A DNA stretch of 64,000 nt, from assembly GCA_014843695.1 (NCBI GenBank), contig CM026390.1, forward strand, positions 100,055,915-100,119,914, in the 5' to 3' direction. The DNA comes from Archivesica marissinica. Lineage: Eukaryota; Mollusca; Bivalvia; Venerida; Vesicomyidae. The position numbers and the translations under genes were made by a program. Positions 52,801-64,000 of this stretch are shown here, piece by piece. The notes beneath the pieces are model-generated. The model saw only the letters and a program-made list of their open reading frames with translations, was not told where the DNA came from and did not search any database. The stretch's first letter is position 1. Each line of letters opens with the position of its first letter.

Positions 52801-54271
52801 TATGTGAAATGTTGGATATGGGTGTATGTGAAATGTTGGATATGGGTGTATGTGAAATGTTGGATATGGGTGTATGTGAAACGTTGGATATGGGTGTATG
52901 TGAAATGTTGGATATGGGTGTATGTGCCATGTTGGATATGGGTGTATGTGAAATGTTGGATATGGGTGTATGTGAAACGTTGGATATGGGTGTATGTGCC
53001 ATGTTGGATATGGGTGTATGTGAAACGTTGGATATGGGTGTATGTGCAATGTTGGATATGGGTGTATGTGAAACGTTGGATATGGGTGTATGTGAAACGT
53101 TGGATATGGGTGTATGTGAAATGTTGGATATGGGTGTATGTGCCATGTTGGATATGGGTGTATGTGAAATGTTGGATATGGGTGTATGTGAAATGTTGGA
53201 TATGGGTGTATGTGAAACGTTGGATATGGGTGTATGTGCCATGTTGGATATGGGTGTATGTGAAACGTTGGATATGGGTGTATGTGCCATGTTGGATATG
53301 GGTGTATGTGAAACGTTGGATATGGGTGTATGTGCCATGTTGGATATGGGTGTATGTGAAACGTTGGATATGGGTGTATGTGAAACGTTGGATATGGGTG
53401 TATGTGAAATGTTGGATATGGGTGTATGTGAAATGTTGGATATGGGTGTATGTGAAATGTTGGATATGGGTGTATGTGAAACGTTGGATATGGGTGTATG
53501 TGAAATGTTGGATATGGGTGTATGTGCCATGTTGGATATGGGTGTATGTGAAATGTTGGATATGGGTGTATGTGAAACGTTGGATATGGGTGTATGTGCC
53601 ATGTTGGATATGGGTGTATGTGAAACGTTGGATATGGGTGTATGTGAAACGTTGGATATGGGTGTATGTGCCATGTTGGATATGGGTGTATGTGAAACGT
53701 TGGATATGGGTGTATGTGAAATGTTGGATATGGGTGTATGTGAAACATTGGATATGGGTGTATGTGCCATGTTGGATATGGGTGTATGTGAAACGTTGGA
53801 TATGGGTGTATGTGCCATGTTGGATATGGGTGTATGTGAAATGTTGGATATGGGTGTATGTGAAATGTTGGATATGGGTGTATGTGCCATGTTGGATATG
53901 GGTGTATGTGAAACGTTGGATATGGGTGTATGTGAAATGTTGGATATGGGTGTATGTGAAATGTTGGATATGGGTGTATGTGCCATGTTGGATATGGGTG
54001 TATGTGCCATGTTGGATATGGGTGTATGTGCAACGTTGGATATGGGTGTATGTGAAACGTTGGATATGGGTGTATGTGCCACGTTGGATATGGGTGTATG
54101 TGAAACGTTGGATATGGGTGTATGTGAAATGTTGGATATGGGTGTATGTGCAATGTTGGATATGGGTGTATGTGAAATGTTGGATATGGGTGTATGTGAA
54201 ACGTTGGATATGGGTGTATGTGAAACGTTGGATATGGGTGTATGTGAAATGTTGGATATGGGTGTATGTGA
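46837..54271. repeat. 24-bp satellite array, over 7.4 kb
   Basis: About 310 units of TTGGATATGGGTGTATGTG plus five variable bases (AAATG, AAACG, CCATG, CCACG, and rarer CAATG, TAATG, GATACG). Rare length changes occur near 49370, 49680, 49800-49880, 51297, 51463 and 52160. The order of variants repeats over long distances, for example lines at 52801-52980 equal those at 53401-53580. Because 24 is a multiple of 3 and no stop occurs in several frames, enormous open frames exist on both strands; they are not genes. It ends at the assembly gap and is probably longer. Confidence 0.97.
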
Positions 54272-55271
54272 NNNNNNNNNNNNNNNNNNNNNNNNNNNNN
54301 NNNNNNNNNNNNNNNNNNNNNNNNNNNNNNNNNNNNNNNNNNNNNNNNNNNNNNNNNNNNNNNNNNNNNNNNNNNNNNNNNNNNNNNNNNNNNNNNNNNN
54401 NNNNNNNNNNNNNNNNNNNNNNNNNNNNNNNNNNNNNNNNNNNNNNNNNNNNNNNNNNNNNNNNNNNNNNNNNNNNNNNNNNNNNNNNNNNNNNNNNNNN
54501 NNNNNNNNNNNNNNNNNNNNNNNNNNNNNNNNNNNNNNNNNNNNNNNNNNNNNNNNNNNNNNNNNNNNNNNNNNNNNNNNNNNNNNNNNNNNNNNNNNNN
54601 NNNNNNNNNNNNNNNNNNNNNNNNNNNNNNNNNNNNNNNNNNNNNNNNNNNNNNNNNNNNNNNNNNNNNNNNNNNNNNNNNNNNNNNNNNNNNNNNNNNN
54701 NNNNNNNNNNNNNNNNNNNNNNNNNNNNNNNNNNNNNNNNNNNNNNNNNNNNNNNNNNNNNNNNNNNNNNNNNNNNNNNNNNNNNNNNNNNNNNNNNNNN
54801 NNNNNNNNNNNNNNNNNNNNNNNNNNNNNNNNNNNNNNNNNNNNNNNNNNNNNNNNNNNNNNNNNNNNNNNNNNNNNNNNNNNNNNNNNNNNNNNNNNNN
54901 NNNNNNNNNNNNNNNNNNNNNNNNNNNNNNNNNNNNNNNNNNNNNNNNNNNNNNNNNNNNNNNNNNNNNNNNNNNNNNNNNNNNNNNNNNNNNNNNNNNN
55001 NNNNNNNNNNNNNNNNNNNNNNNNNNNNNNNNNNNNNNNNNNNNNNNNNNNNNNNNNNNNNNNNNNNNNNNNNNNNNNNNNNNNNNNNNNNNNNNNNNNN
55101 NNNNNNNNNNNNNNNNNNNNNNNNNNNNNNNNNNNNNNNNNNNNNNNNNNNNNNNNNNNNNNNNNNNNNNNNNNNNNNNNNNNNNNNNNNNNNNNNNNNN
55201 NNNNNNNNNNNNNNNNNNNNNNNNNNNNNNNNNNNNNNNNNNNNNNNNNNNNNNNNNNNNNNNNNNNNNNN
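54272..55271. other. Assembly gap of 1000 N
   Basis: Exactly 1000 N between the 24-bp satellite and a different 40-43-bp array. True size unknown. Missing ZYG11-like exons could lie here. Confidence 0.99.
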
Positions 55272-55467
55272 ACACTTAACGACTGGGGTTAGAAAGCATC
55301 TTGTCCACACACACACACTAAACGACTGGGGTTAGAAAGCATCTTGTCCACACACACACACTAAACGACTGGGGTTAGAAAGCATCTTGTCCACACACAC
55401 ACTAAACGACTGGGGTTAGAAAGCATCTTGTCCACACACACACTAAACGACTGGGGTTAGAAAGCAA
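55272..55467. repeat. 40-43-bp array with CA runs
   Basis: Five copies of ACGACTGGGGTTAGAAAGC plus ATCTTGTCCACACACAC, differing in CA-run length. The left edge is the assembly gap. Confidence 0.9.
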
Positions 55468-55469
55468 GA

Positions 55470-56020
55470 TGGCAAGAATTCCAACAATGGGAGAACAATG
55501 ATAGAAATACGAGAGAATAAGTTTAAATGTTTATTTATAAACTCTTTGGTATTTGAAAGAACATGTTCAACGTTTCACGTAACAAACTGCAACATAACGG
55601 TACATAAAACAAATTTGTTTAATCTAAGAATTTAAGTTGTATGTCATTATAGTTTACTATATACTATGGAATTTTTTGCAGCACAACACCATCATTTACA
55701 AGATCTCGTCCAGACGAACGTCGTCACATATGGATGACATGTCAAAAGTATTAAATACAACTTAAAAACAGGTAAAAGGATAATCAACATTTTAACAAAT
55801 TTACATATATCACAAGATACCAAGTTACTCATGGCATTTTTTAAAAACCCTTTACTCCATATAAGCACCATTTAACAGCTTTATCGCTTCCTACATATAG
55901 CCGCCATTCCAATAGATATTGAGTATGCAGTACAATGTGCTGTCTTGCTTATCAGCAGTATGGAGATAAAAAAACGGTAATTGGTCTCTACTCTTGTGCA
56001 TCAACGGGTTAAAGCAAGTT
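55470..56020. other. Spacer with no recognised feature
   Basis: AT-rich. I see no splice-bounded coding segment or repeat relative. Confidence 0.4.
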
Positions 56021-56029
56021 TAAAACTTT

Positions 56030-56452
56030 GGAAGGCATATTAAATGGTAGAAATAAAGCTTGTGAAGGCATAGTAAATGGTAGAAATAAAGCTTGTGAAG
56101 GCATAGTAAATGGTAGAAATAAAGCTTGTGAAGGCATAGTAAATGGTAGAAATAAAGCTTGGGAAGGCATAGTAAATGGTAGAAATAAAGCTTGTGAAGG
56201 CGTAGTAAATGGTAGAAATAAAGCTTGTGAAGGCATAGTAAATGGTAGAAATAAAGCTTGGGAAGGCATAGTAAATGGTAGAAATAAAGCTTGGGAAGGC
56301 ATAGTAAATGGTAGAAATAAAGCTTGTGAAGGCGTAGTAAATGGTAGAAATAAAGCTTGTGAAGGCATAGTAAATGGTAGAAATAAAGATTGTGAAGGCA
56401 CAGTAAATGGTAGAAATAAAGCTTGTGAAGGCATAGTAAATGGTAGAAATAA
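56030..56452. repeat. 33-bp minisatellite, 13 copies
   Basis: Units of 33 bp (GGCATAGTAAATGGTAGAAA, TAAAGCTTGTGAA). Single-base variants are TGGGAAGG, GCGTAG and GCACAG. Being a multiple of 3, it leaves open frames on both strands (GRNKACEGIVN; FISTIYYA) with no further support as genes. Confidence 0.93.
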
Positions 56453-56809
56453 AACTCCTCAAAACTGGAATTCTCTCCAAACCGAACAACTTTCTTGGTC
56501 TCGAACTTTTTCTGGTTTTATACGGGCTGGTGACCATATCAAACCAGCACATGTAATATCAGACTGGAAAACACAGCGCATCAACCTGGGTGGTAGACAG
56601 TATTGTGGTAGGCAAATAATGGCATAAAATTCATATCGTAAGTAATAATCCTGTATGACCTGTCAGTTAAAATGATAAACTGTAATATTGTTAATAATAA
56701 TAAAAATATTGTTATTTTTCTCAAATTTCAAACTCCAATAGCATGATTGGTAGTCAGAGATTGATCAGAAAAGCTTGAGACAGAGTTGGAAACATGTTTT
56801 AGAACACAC

Positions 56810-57000
56810 AGATCTGATTGTGTAACTCTCCAGCTATTATTGGTGGAGGAAGACCCAGGTGGCCCTCCAATCAGTATTTCAAGCATGGATGGGCACCCAT
56901 GTAGAACCACTCATCTTCCACAGGCCAACTGGATAGTTTTCTTACATGAAATAATTGGCACACCCTGTGATTCGAAGTCAACAACAATAACAACTCTGGA
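56810..57000 (-). mobile_element. SINE family D
   Basis: Reverse-oriented: CTATTATTGGTGGAGGAAGA, CATCTTCCACAGGCCAACTG and GATAGTTTTCTTACATGAAA match the complement of 34503-34745. Confidence 0.65.
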
Positions 57001-57174
57001 ATTACAAACAATACACACACAAAATGGCATATATGGTCAGCACCATACATCAGACTACACCAGATTAAATCTGCATGGGGTATAACAACTACATGTGGTC
57101 CACTTCCACGATGAATTTATTATAACAACGCTATTATTCTGTTGCAGGAAATGTATTAGTAATTGTGACAGTTA

Positions 57175-58479
57175 ATAACCATCATCCAGATGTAGGGAGG
57201 CCATTAATTGATGTTTCTTTGTCAGTAATCTCTGTATCTGTGTACTGTAACATAGTACAGGACTGTGAATCAACCATCATCCAGATGTAGGGAGGCCATT
57301 AATTGATGTTTCTTTGTCAGTAATCTCTGTATCTGTGTACTGTAACATAGTACAGGACTGTGAATCAACCATCATCCAGATGTAGGGAGGCCATTAATTG
57401 ATGTTTCTTTGTCAGTAATCTCTGTATCTGTGTACTGTAACATAGTACAGGACTGTGAATCAACCATCATCCAGATGTAGGGAGGCCATTAATTGATGTT
57501 TCTTTGTCAGTAATCTCTGTATCTGTGTACTGTAACATAGTACAGGACTGTGAATCAACCATCATCCAGATGTAGGGAGGCCATTAATTGATGTTTCTTT
57601 GTCAGTAATCTCTGTATCTGTGTACTGTAACATAGTACAGGACTGTGAATCAACCATCATCCAGATGTAGGGAGGCCATTAATTGATGTTTCTTTGTCAG
57701 TAATCTCTGTATCTGTGTACTGTAACATAGTACAGGACTGTGAATCAACCATCATCCAGATGTAGGGAGGCCATTAATTGATGTTTCTTTGTCAGTAATC
57801 TCTGTATCTGTGTACTGTAACATAGTACAGGACTGTGAATCAACCATCATCCAGATGTAGGGAGGCCATTAATTGATGTTTCTTTGTCAGTAATCTCTGT
57901 ATCTGTGTACTGTAACATAGTACAGGACTGTGAATCAACCATCATCCAGATGTAGGGAGGCCATTAATTGATGTTTCTTTGTCAGTAATCTCTGTATCTG
58001 TGTACTGTAACATAGTACAGGACTGTGAATCAACCATCATCCAGATGTAGGGAGGCCATTAATTGATGTTTCTTTGTCAGTAATCTCTGTATCTGTGTAC
58101 TGTAACATAGTACAGGACTGTGAATCAACCATCATCCAGATGTAGGGAGGCCATTAATTGATGTTTCTTTGTCAGTAATCTCTGTATCTGTGTACTGTAA
58201 CATAGTACAGGACTGTGAATCAACCATCATCCAGATGTAGGGAGGCCATTAATTGATGTTTCTTTGTCAGTAATCTCTGTACTGTAACATAGTACAGGAC
58301 TGTGAATCAACCATCATCCAGGTGTAAGGAGGCCATTAATTGATGTTTCTTTGTCAGTAATCTCTGTATCTGTGTACTGTAACATAGTACAGGACTGTGA
58401 ATCAACCATCATCCAGATGTAGGGAGGCCATTAATTGTCGTTTCTTTGTCAGTAATCTCTGTATCTGTGTACTGTAAGT
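57175..58479. repeat. 95-bp tandem array
   Basis: About 13.5 units at 95-bp spacing (57271, 57366, 57461 and on to 58221). The last units are variant: one is 84 bp (lacking TCTGTGTACTG), and the final one is truncated with TGTCGTTT. Core motifs are CATCATCCAGATGTAGGGAG, GATGTTTCTTTGTCAGTAAT and GTACTGTAACATAGTACAGG. Earlier units are essentially identical. Confidence 0.96.
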
Positions 58480-58515
58480 CGTCTCCTCCTCCAGAACAAT
58501 CATCAGTCTCAGCTC
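58409..58515 (-). CDS. Candidate terminal exon on the minus strand, overlapped by the 95-bp array
   Basis: In minus-strand sense an acceptor GACTTTATAG is followed by an open segment reading AETDDCSGGGDDLQYTDTEI, then TDKETTINGLPTSG and a TGA stop at 58409-58411. The acidic, hydrophilic composition looks like a protein C-terminus, and the part from LQYTDTE onward is what the array repeats. I found no upstream exon and no homologue I recognise, and random occurrence is possible. The plus strand also has splice-like signals here (TTTCTTTGTCAG and GTAAGT). Confidence 0.27.
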
Positions 58516-58664
58516 CTATAAAGTCAAACATGTGTTAGCGTTCACCAATATTAAGCAATCAACCTGTATTAAGATACTAACCTCCAGATTCTCTAACTGG
58601 CATCTTGCTATAAATTGGATCTATATTACACAACCAACCTGTATTAAACAACCATGTGAAAGTC

Positions 58665-58845
58665 GTGATAGCACAGTGGTAGCGCGTTCACTATAGGTGT
58701 GAGAGGCCCGGAGTTTGCTCCCAGCTGTAGTCGTTATGATTGTGTCCTTAGGTAAGGCACTTAAATTCCACATTGCCTTTCCGTCATGACGATGGATTAT
58801 ATCAGGAATGAGGTTTCGAGAGCAATTAAAATAATGTTAATAATG
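58665..58845 (+). mobile_element. SINE family B
   Basis: The head GTCGTGATAGCACAGTGGTA (A-box-like), AGCGCGTTCACTATAGG and CCCGGAGTTTGCTCCC (B-box-like) are followed by the body TTAGGTAAGGCACTTAAATT and GAATGAGGTTTCGAGAGC. Matches 61660-61892 in reverse. Confidence 0.78.
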
Positions 58846-58849
58846 CCGT

Positions 58850-59092
58850 CCGATTAGTGCAGTTAGCGCGCTTGTGCCCACCAATGCAACCCAGGTTCGA
58901 TCCTCCAACTGGTTAGTATGTGAGATGGTACAGTGGTCACCAGATCGGACATGTGGTTTTTCTCCGGGCACTCCGGTTTCCTCCCACACGAATGACCACA
59001 TATGTTACGCTTTCATCCACGTCAACAAGAGTGATTAATATTGTTAAAGCTTGTTTCGCAATCGTTGTAAAATAAATAAAAGTTTAAACTAA
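58850..59092 (+). mobile_element. SINE family C, full length
   Basis: The head CCGTCCGATTAGTGCAG and AACCCAGGTTCGATCC (B-box) are followed by the body CACCAGATCGGACATGTGG, TTTCCTCCCACACGAATGAC and the tail GCTTGTTTCGCAATCGTTG with AAATAAATAAAAG. It is the best copy of this family in the window. Confidence 0.82.
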
Positions 59093-59267
59093 AATAATGT
59101 TGTAAGAATTTGTTTCGCAGTTGTATAAACTAAACTATTAAACAACCATTCGGACAACAGCAATATCTCGCACACCTATTGGCCAGGGCACATGCTTCCA
59201 GCTAGTTGCCGTCCATGCCGAATTTCGTTATCCTTAATTCCATGTGAAACATGATCTTGACTCACAA

Positions 59268-60170
59268 GTGGTGTACCGTGTAGTGATATTGGTGTACTGT
59301 GTAGTGATATTGGTGTACTGTGTAGTGATATTGGTGTACCGTGTAGTGATATTGGTGTACCGTGTAGTGATATTGGTGTACTGTGTAATGATATTGGTGT
59401 ACTGTGTAGTGATATTGGTGTACTGTGTAATGATATTGGTGTACTGTGTAGTGATATTGGGTGTACTGTGTAGTGATATTGGTGTACTGTGTAGTGATAT
59501 TGGAGTACTGTGTAGTGATATTGGTGTACTGTGTAGTGATATTGGTGTACTGTGTAGTGATATTGGTGTACTGTGTAGTGATATTGGTGTACTGTGTAGT
59601 GATATTGGTGTACTGTGTAGTGATATTGGGTGTACTGTGTAGTGATATTGGTGTACCGTGTAGTGATATTGGTGTACTGTGTAATGATATTGGTGTACCA
59701 TGTAGTGATATGGGTGTACTGTGTAATGATATTGGTGTACTGTGTAGTGATATTGGTGTACTGTGTAGTGATATTGGTGTACCATGTAGTGATATTGGTG
59801 TACTGTGTAATGATATTGGTGTACCATGTAGTGATATTGGGTGTACTGTGTAATGATATGGTGTACATGTAGTGATATTGGTGTACTGTGTAATGATATT
59901 GGTGTACCATGTAGTGATATTGGTGTACTGTGTAATGATATTGGTGTACCATGTAGTGATATTGGGTGTACTGTGTAGTGATATTGGTGTACTGTGTAGT
60001 GATATTGGTGTACTGTGTAGTGATATTGGTGTACTGTGTAGTGATATTGGTGTACTGTGTAGTGATATTGGTGTACTGTGTAGTGATATTGGTGTACTGT
60101 GTAGTGATATTGGTGTACTGTGTAGTGATATTGGTGTACCGTGTTGTGATATTGGTGTACCGTGTAAAAT
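59268..60170. repeat. 21-bp minisatellite
   Basis: About 43 units of 21 bp (TGTAGTGATATTGGTGTACTG), with point variants (CCGTG, CCATG, TGTAATG) and a few one-base insertions (TATTGGGTG). The multiple of 3 gives repeated open frames on both strands, interrupted where the one-base changes occur. Confidence 0.95.
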
Positions 60171-60427
60171 CATTTATTAGCAGGAAGTAAAAATGAACAA
60201 ATTTGAATCAAGAACATATTATTTATTTTCAACATTTAAATAATTTTTGATCGACCATTGTTCTATTTTTAACATGCACACAAGCATGAATTCGGTTGGA
60301 TAACAGTGCATGCACTGGTGTGAGACAAGGATATCCACCCTCGTGGTCAGAATATGTCATCAGAAACGAGGCTTGGTTGGAATATCCTTGTCCCACACCA
60401 GTGCATATGAAGCATACTCTTCATCTA

Positions 60428-60722
60428 TGTGTTTTACGTTTATTTATCGGCGCTACCGGTTGCCCATATGAGCGACGTCTCCGGAAGATATTAGTCATTT
60501 TAGATTTTGGAGGATAGTGCAATGATACAGAGAGAGACCCATTCCAGAGTCTCCTCTAGTTCTTTTACGTGCACGATGTAAAGCACCGACACAAGACCTC
60601 GGTTTACCGTCCCATCTGAAAGACTGTTAATTTTATTAGGGTTAGACGAGGGATCGAACCTGCGATCCCTGGATTACCAGTCCAAGGTGTTACCACTGGA
60701 CTACAGATCTGTCTGTATCGAT
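60428..60722 (-). mobile_element. SINE family A, full length, reverse
   Basis: Tail GTTTTACGTTTATTTATCGG first, then CTACCGGTTGCCCATATGAG, the body and the head complement GGGATCGAACCTGCGATCCC and TACCAGTCC. It serves as the intact reference for the hAT-interrupted copy at 22838-24605. Confidence 0.85.
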
Positions 60723-61655
60723 ATATAACTACCAGGCTTGATATTTATAAGTATAGACGACAACAGCTGTCTAATCCAATCAGTCCGAGTATATCGATAG
60801 GTTTGACGCCCTTTACCAGGATCTTTATTAATGGCGGCTAAAGAAATGAATTTCGGACTTTAGCTTTATGTTTTTACTTTGTCACGCAGCTACTCTCAAT
60901 TGCAATGTATGTGATTTATGTTCTAAGACTGTTAGTTCAGACAGGTTAATCTACGTGGCGGTACCGATTTGAGCCGAAAATTTGATATAATTTTGAGATG
61001 TTAACAGTTTTGCCTCTTAATTTATGATAGCATTTATCGTTATACTGATCGTTGGGAAAGTCACGGGGCAGCAAAGAAGGCCTTTTCACACTGGATAGTT
61101 GCATGGTTTCTTTCTACCTCCCCCCCCTCCTCCTCCACAAAAAAGAAATAATAGAAAAAGATGAGGAGATTATATATAATATAATTAGGAATTGGGTTGG
61201 GGCAGCCGGCACTAGTTTCGTATTTACGTGGCTGTCTTATATCGAGATGTATACTTTAACACAGAGTATGGTGTACTTTTTACATCACAGACTGATTTTA
61301 TATTGTGAGGTTTTTAAGTATTAATATTCGCACAGAGTTAATGGTCGCAGGTTTAAAGTTGAAGAGAATGCTTATACTTGTACATTGTATATAATAAATG
61401 ATTAACATGGTAATGCAAATGGCCCATCCTAAATCTTGTTTGTGATTCTTTTTCCCCTAGAATTACTTGATTATGGGATAAATGATTTATTTCGTTTTAG
61501 CGGAGCAAATTAGGGAATAAGATGTTTTATACAAATAAATGACAGGTATTTCCTCGTTCCCACTCTTTGTGTCACACAATATCTACGTACTATAATCATG
61601 ACCATCCATCAGCAATAGTTACTGCTTTATATGCCACTGACACCCATCTTATTAT
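60723..61655. other. Spacer with no recognised feature
   Basis: A 90-codon frame at 61052-61324 has no recognisable domain. No repeat relatives in the window. Confidence 0.4.
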
Positions 61656-61659
61656 TTTA

Positions 61660-61892
61660 GTGTTTATTTATTTTAGCTCTATTGCGAAACAAGTTCTTGC
61701 AAATTATATTAATCACTCTTGAGACCTCATTCCTGATGGAATCCATCGCCACGAGGAAGAGAAAAGAGGCAACTTGGAATTTAAATGCCTTGCCTAAGGG
61801 CACAATCATAACGGCTCCAGCGGAGCTCGAACTCCGGACCTTTCGCACCTGAAGCGAACGTGCATACACTGCGCTATCACGACTTCCACTTA
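61660..61892 (-). mobile_element. SINE family B, reverse
   Basis: Reverse-oriented: GCGAAACAAGTTCTTGC, TTGAGACCTCATTCCTGATG, CCTTGCCTAAGGGCACAATC, GAGCTCGAACTCCGG (B-box complement) and GCGCTATCACGACTTCC (head complement). Confidence 0.78.
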
Positions 61893-61974
61893 TTTTAGTG
61901 TAGTACTAGTATAACATAAATAGCTACAGCGTATTGCCAACAAATTCTAAATTTAATATGTTTAATTAGGGCCG

Positions 61975-62335
61975 GTTTTATCTATATATAGTCCTGGTTC
62001 AATCCATATAGTTCTATATATCATATAGCCATATTGTATTTGTTTGTCAGAGGTTTCGCGTTACTGTTTTATCTATCTATAGTCCTGGTTCAATCCATAT
62101 AGTTCTATATATCATATAGCCATATTGTATTTGTTTGTCGGAGGTTTCTGTTTTATCTATCTATGGTCCTGGTTCAATCCATATAGTTCTATATATCATA
62201 TAGCCATATTGTATTTGTTTGACGGAGGTTACTGTTTTATCTATCTATAGTCCTGGTTCAATCCATATAGTTCTATATATCATATAGCCATATTGTATTT
62301 GTTTGTCGGAGGTTTCGCGTTACTGTGTCACGTGA
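61975..62335. repeat. 84-93-bp tandem repeat, four copies
   Basis: Units begin near 61976, 62069, 62153 and 62237 with TTTATCTATCTATAGTCCTG, then TCAATCCATATAGTTC and GCCATATTGTATTTGTTTG. They differ by presence or absence of the CGCGTTAC segment. Confidence 0.88.
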
Positions 62336-62484
62336 TCTTAGGGGCGGAGCGCTAGGACATTTCGCGACTGGTTAATTGGAAGATAAGGAAGATAGACATA
62401 ATATTCTCTCAAGTTATTATCATCTAAATGTATGTATGATTTCCTTTGGGGTTTAAAGTCAGACCAACAGCGTAGGTGATATGC

Positions 62485-62680
62485 TGACTATCCAGCTATT
62501 ATTGGTCAAGGAACGCCCTGGGTATCCCTCGGAGCAGTATTTGATGCACTGGCAGGCAACTAGGTAGAACCCCCAACCTTCCACAAGCCAGCTGGATAGC
62601 TTATTCACATGAAATCATTTGACACCCCCAATCGATTAGAGGCTAGTGATTTAAAGTAAAGACCTCGGCAATGGAGCATG
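62485..62680 (-). mobile_element. SINE family D, reverse
   Basis: CCAGCTATTATTGGTCAAGG, CGGAGCAGTATTTGATG, CAACCTTCCACAAGCCAGCT and TTATTCACATGAAATC match the reverse of 34503-34745. Confidence 0.65.
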
Positions 62681-63124
62681 GTTCCCGCTGTAATCGATGA
62701 AAGCGAAGGTCGTGCTTGCGGTCACGCATGCGATGATGACAAGTGTTTGTTTATTGGAAATCATTGCATGGGGTGTTGCGAAGTTAGTGACATTTTAATT
62801 ATGGATAATTGGATTAAATGGTGGTCAATGCTTAAATTTCATGGGAGAGTTTCATCATTCCATTTCGTCCATTTTGAATATTTGGTTATTACGAAAGACA
62901 AAATAGATATCATTAGACGAAATTGGTTGATCTCCTCCCGTGCCATTACGGTGAACCAAATCAGATTTCGTTCAATATTCAATTGTTCATACACATGACA
63001 TGTACTAACAAATAATTCATTCGGATTTTGTTTGTGAAGACGCCTGGCCATTGCACAGAAACGGTGGGAGAATCACATCTGTCGATTACATTTCAAACGG
63101 CAAAATTGTATACACAAAGGTCAG
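62681..63124. other. Spacer with an unassigned 106-codon frame
   Basis: The plus-strand frame 62678-62998 (GRACGHACDDDKCLFIGNHC at its start) is Cys-rich early and hydrophobic later. I recognise no domain and see no splice context, so I do not call it a gene. Confidence 0.35.
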
Positions 63125-64000
63125 ACAATATATTTTAAACGGTGTTTATAACTATATTTATGATTATTTGGTGCTTATATCTATATTTATGATTATTTGG
63201 TGTTTATATCTATATTTATGATTATTTGGTGCTTATATCTATATTTATGATTATTTGGTGTTTATATCTATATTTATGATTATTTGGTGTTTATATCTAT
63301 ATCTATGATTATTTGGTGCTTATATCTATATTTATGATTATTTGGTGTTTATATATATATTTATGATTATTTGGTGTTTATATATATATTTATGATTATT
63401 TGGTGTTTATATCTATATTTATGATTATTTGGTGCTTATATCTATATTTATGATTATTTGGTGCTTATATTTATGATTATTTGGTGTTTATATCTATATC
63501 TATGATTATTTGGTGCTTATATCTATATTTATGATTATTTGGTGTTTATATCTATGATTATTTGGTGTTTATATCTATATCTATGATTATTTGGTGTTTA
63601 TATCTATATTTATGATTATTTGGTGCTTATATCTATATTTATGATTATTTGGTGCTTATATCTATATTTATGATTATTTGGTGCTTATATCTATATTTAT
63701 GATTATTTGGTGTTTATATCTATATTTATGATTATTTGGTGTTTATATCTATATTTATGATTATTTGGTGCTTATATCTATATTTATGATTATTTGGTGT
63801 TTATATCTATATTTATGATTATTTGGTGCTTATATCTATATTTATGATTATTTGGTGCTTATATCTATATTTATGATTATTTGGTGCTTATATCTATATT
63901 TATGATTATTTGGTGTTTATATCTATATTTATGATTATTTGGTGTTTATATCTATATCTATGATTATTTGGTGCTTATATCTATGATTATTTGGTGCTTA
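63125..64000. repeat. 29-bp AT-rich minisatellite running off the window
   Basis: About 30 units of TATATCTATATTTATGATTA plus TTTGGTGCT or TTTGGTGTT, with several shorter units lacking 6-12 bp. The array continues past the right edge. Confidence 0.95.

Noticed and set aside
46782..55335. Open frames of 850-2844 codons on both strands
   Set aside because: They follow from a 24-bp unit with no stop in those frames and run through N; the peptide is a monotone HTPISN/THIQ/WIWVYV repeat with no start context, domain or splice evidence.
56028..56627. Repeat protein of 199 residues (GRNKACEGIVN units)
   Set aside because: The 33-bp minisatellite is open on both strands and the tail after the repeats has no recognisable domain.
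58665..58740. Functional tRNA gene
   Set aside because: It is the head of SINE family B, with other copies in the window and a shared body downstream.
62678..62998. Cys-rich 106-codon frame as a small secreted protein gene
   Set aside because: No signal peptide, no homologue I recognise, and the start lies next to a SINE; support is too weak.

Overview
The window looks like repeat-dense, intron-rich eukaryotic nuclear DNA, most likely from a lophotrochozoan such as a bivalve mollusc. That taxon is inferred from the tRNA-derived SINEs, hAT and TTAA elements, minisatellite load and gene structure; no marker gene was available to test it. There are two N runs of exactly 1000 bases (14090-15089 and 54272-55271), both next to tandem arrays, so they are fixed-size scaffold gaps rather than measured distances.

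Only one host gene can be assembled with confidence. It is a plus-strand ZYG11/ZER1-family gene, the LRR/ARM substrate receptor of CUL2 ubiquitin ligases. Six coding exons (25382-26187, 31120-31356, 40010-40112, 40772-40915, 43953-44074, 46422-46476) join without a stop into 489 codons, with matching intron phases and GT-AG junctions. The C-terminal ARM-like part is not visible; it lies downstream, in the gap, or beyond the window.

The most interesting pattern is that tandem repeats sit on this gene's splice junctions. Exon 6 is preceded by 17 extra copies of a 40-bp unit made of the last 9 bp of the intron plus the first 31 bp of the exon. Exon 3 is preceded by five extra copies of a 46-bp unit that contains its 3' splice site. 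The donor of exon 3 is duplicated (31 bp) and the donor of exon 4 is repeated three times (59 bp) with a fourth decayed copy. The gene therefore carries many decoy splice sites.

Intron 2 holds a 5548-bp DNA transposon (31501-37048) flanked by TTAA. It lies inside an older CAGGG-ended MITE whose uninterrupted relative is at the left edge of the window. The transposon encodes an apparently intact three-exon, 890-residue protein: a Mutator-like/Kolobok-type DDE transposase fused to a C-terminal DEDDh exonuclease with all five catalytic residues. Its introns carry SINE insertions.

Layout: 850-3650 41/42-bp minisatellite; 4431-14089 53-bp satellite with three embedded copies of a non-LTR RNase H fragment; gap; 15090-16284 29-bp array; 16.3-19.3 kb AT-rich DNA with a foldback and piggyBac-like MITEs; 19332-19972 TGTC microsatellite; 20-25 kb SINEs, LINE remnants and a hAT element with a perfect 8-bp TSD; 25.4-46.5 kb the ZYG11-like gene with transposons and arrays in its introns; 46.8-54.3 kb a 24-bp satellite with higher-order structure; gap; 55.3-64 kb further arrays and SINEs. 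Five locally named SINE groups (A-E) recur. Two minisatellites (26.4-27.3 and 27.6-28.1 kb) grew from inside SINE-A copies.
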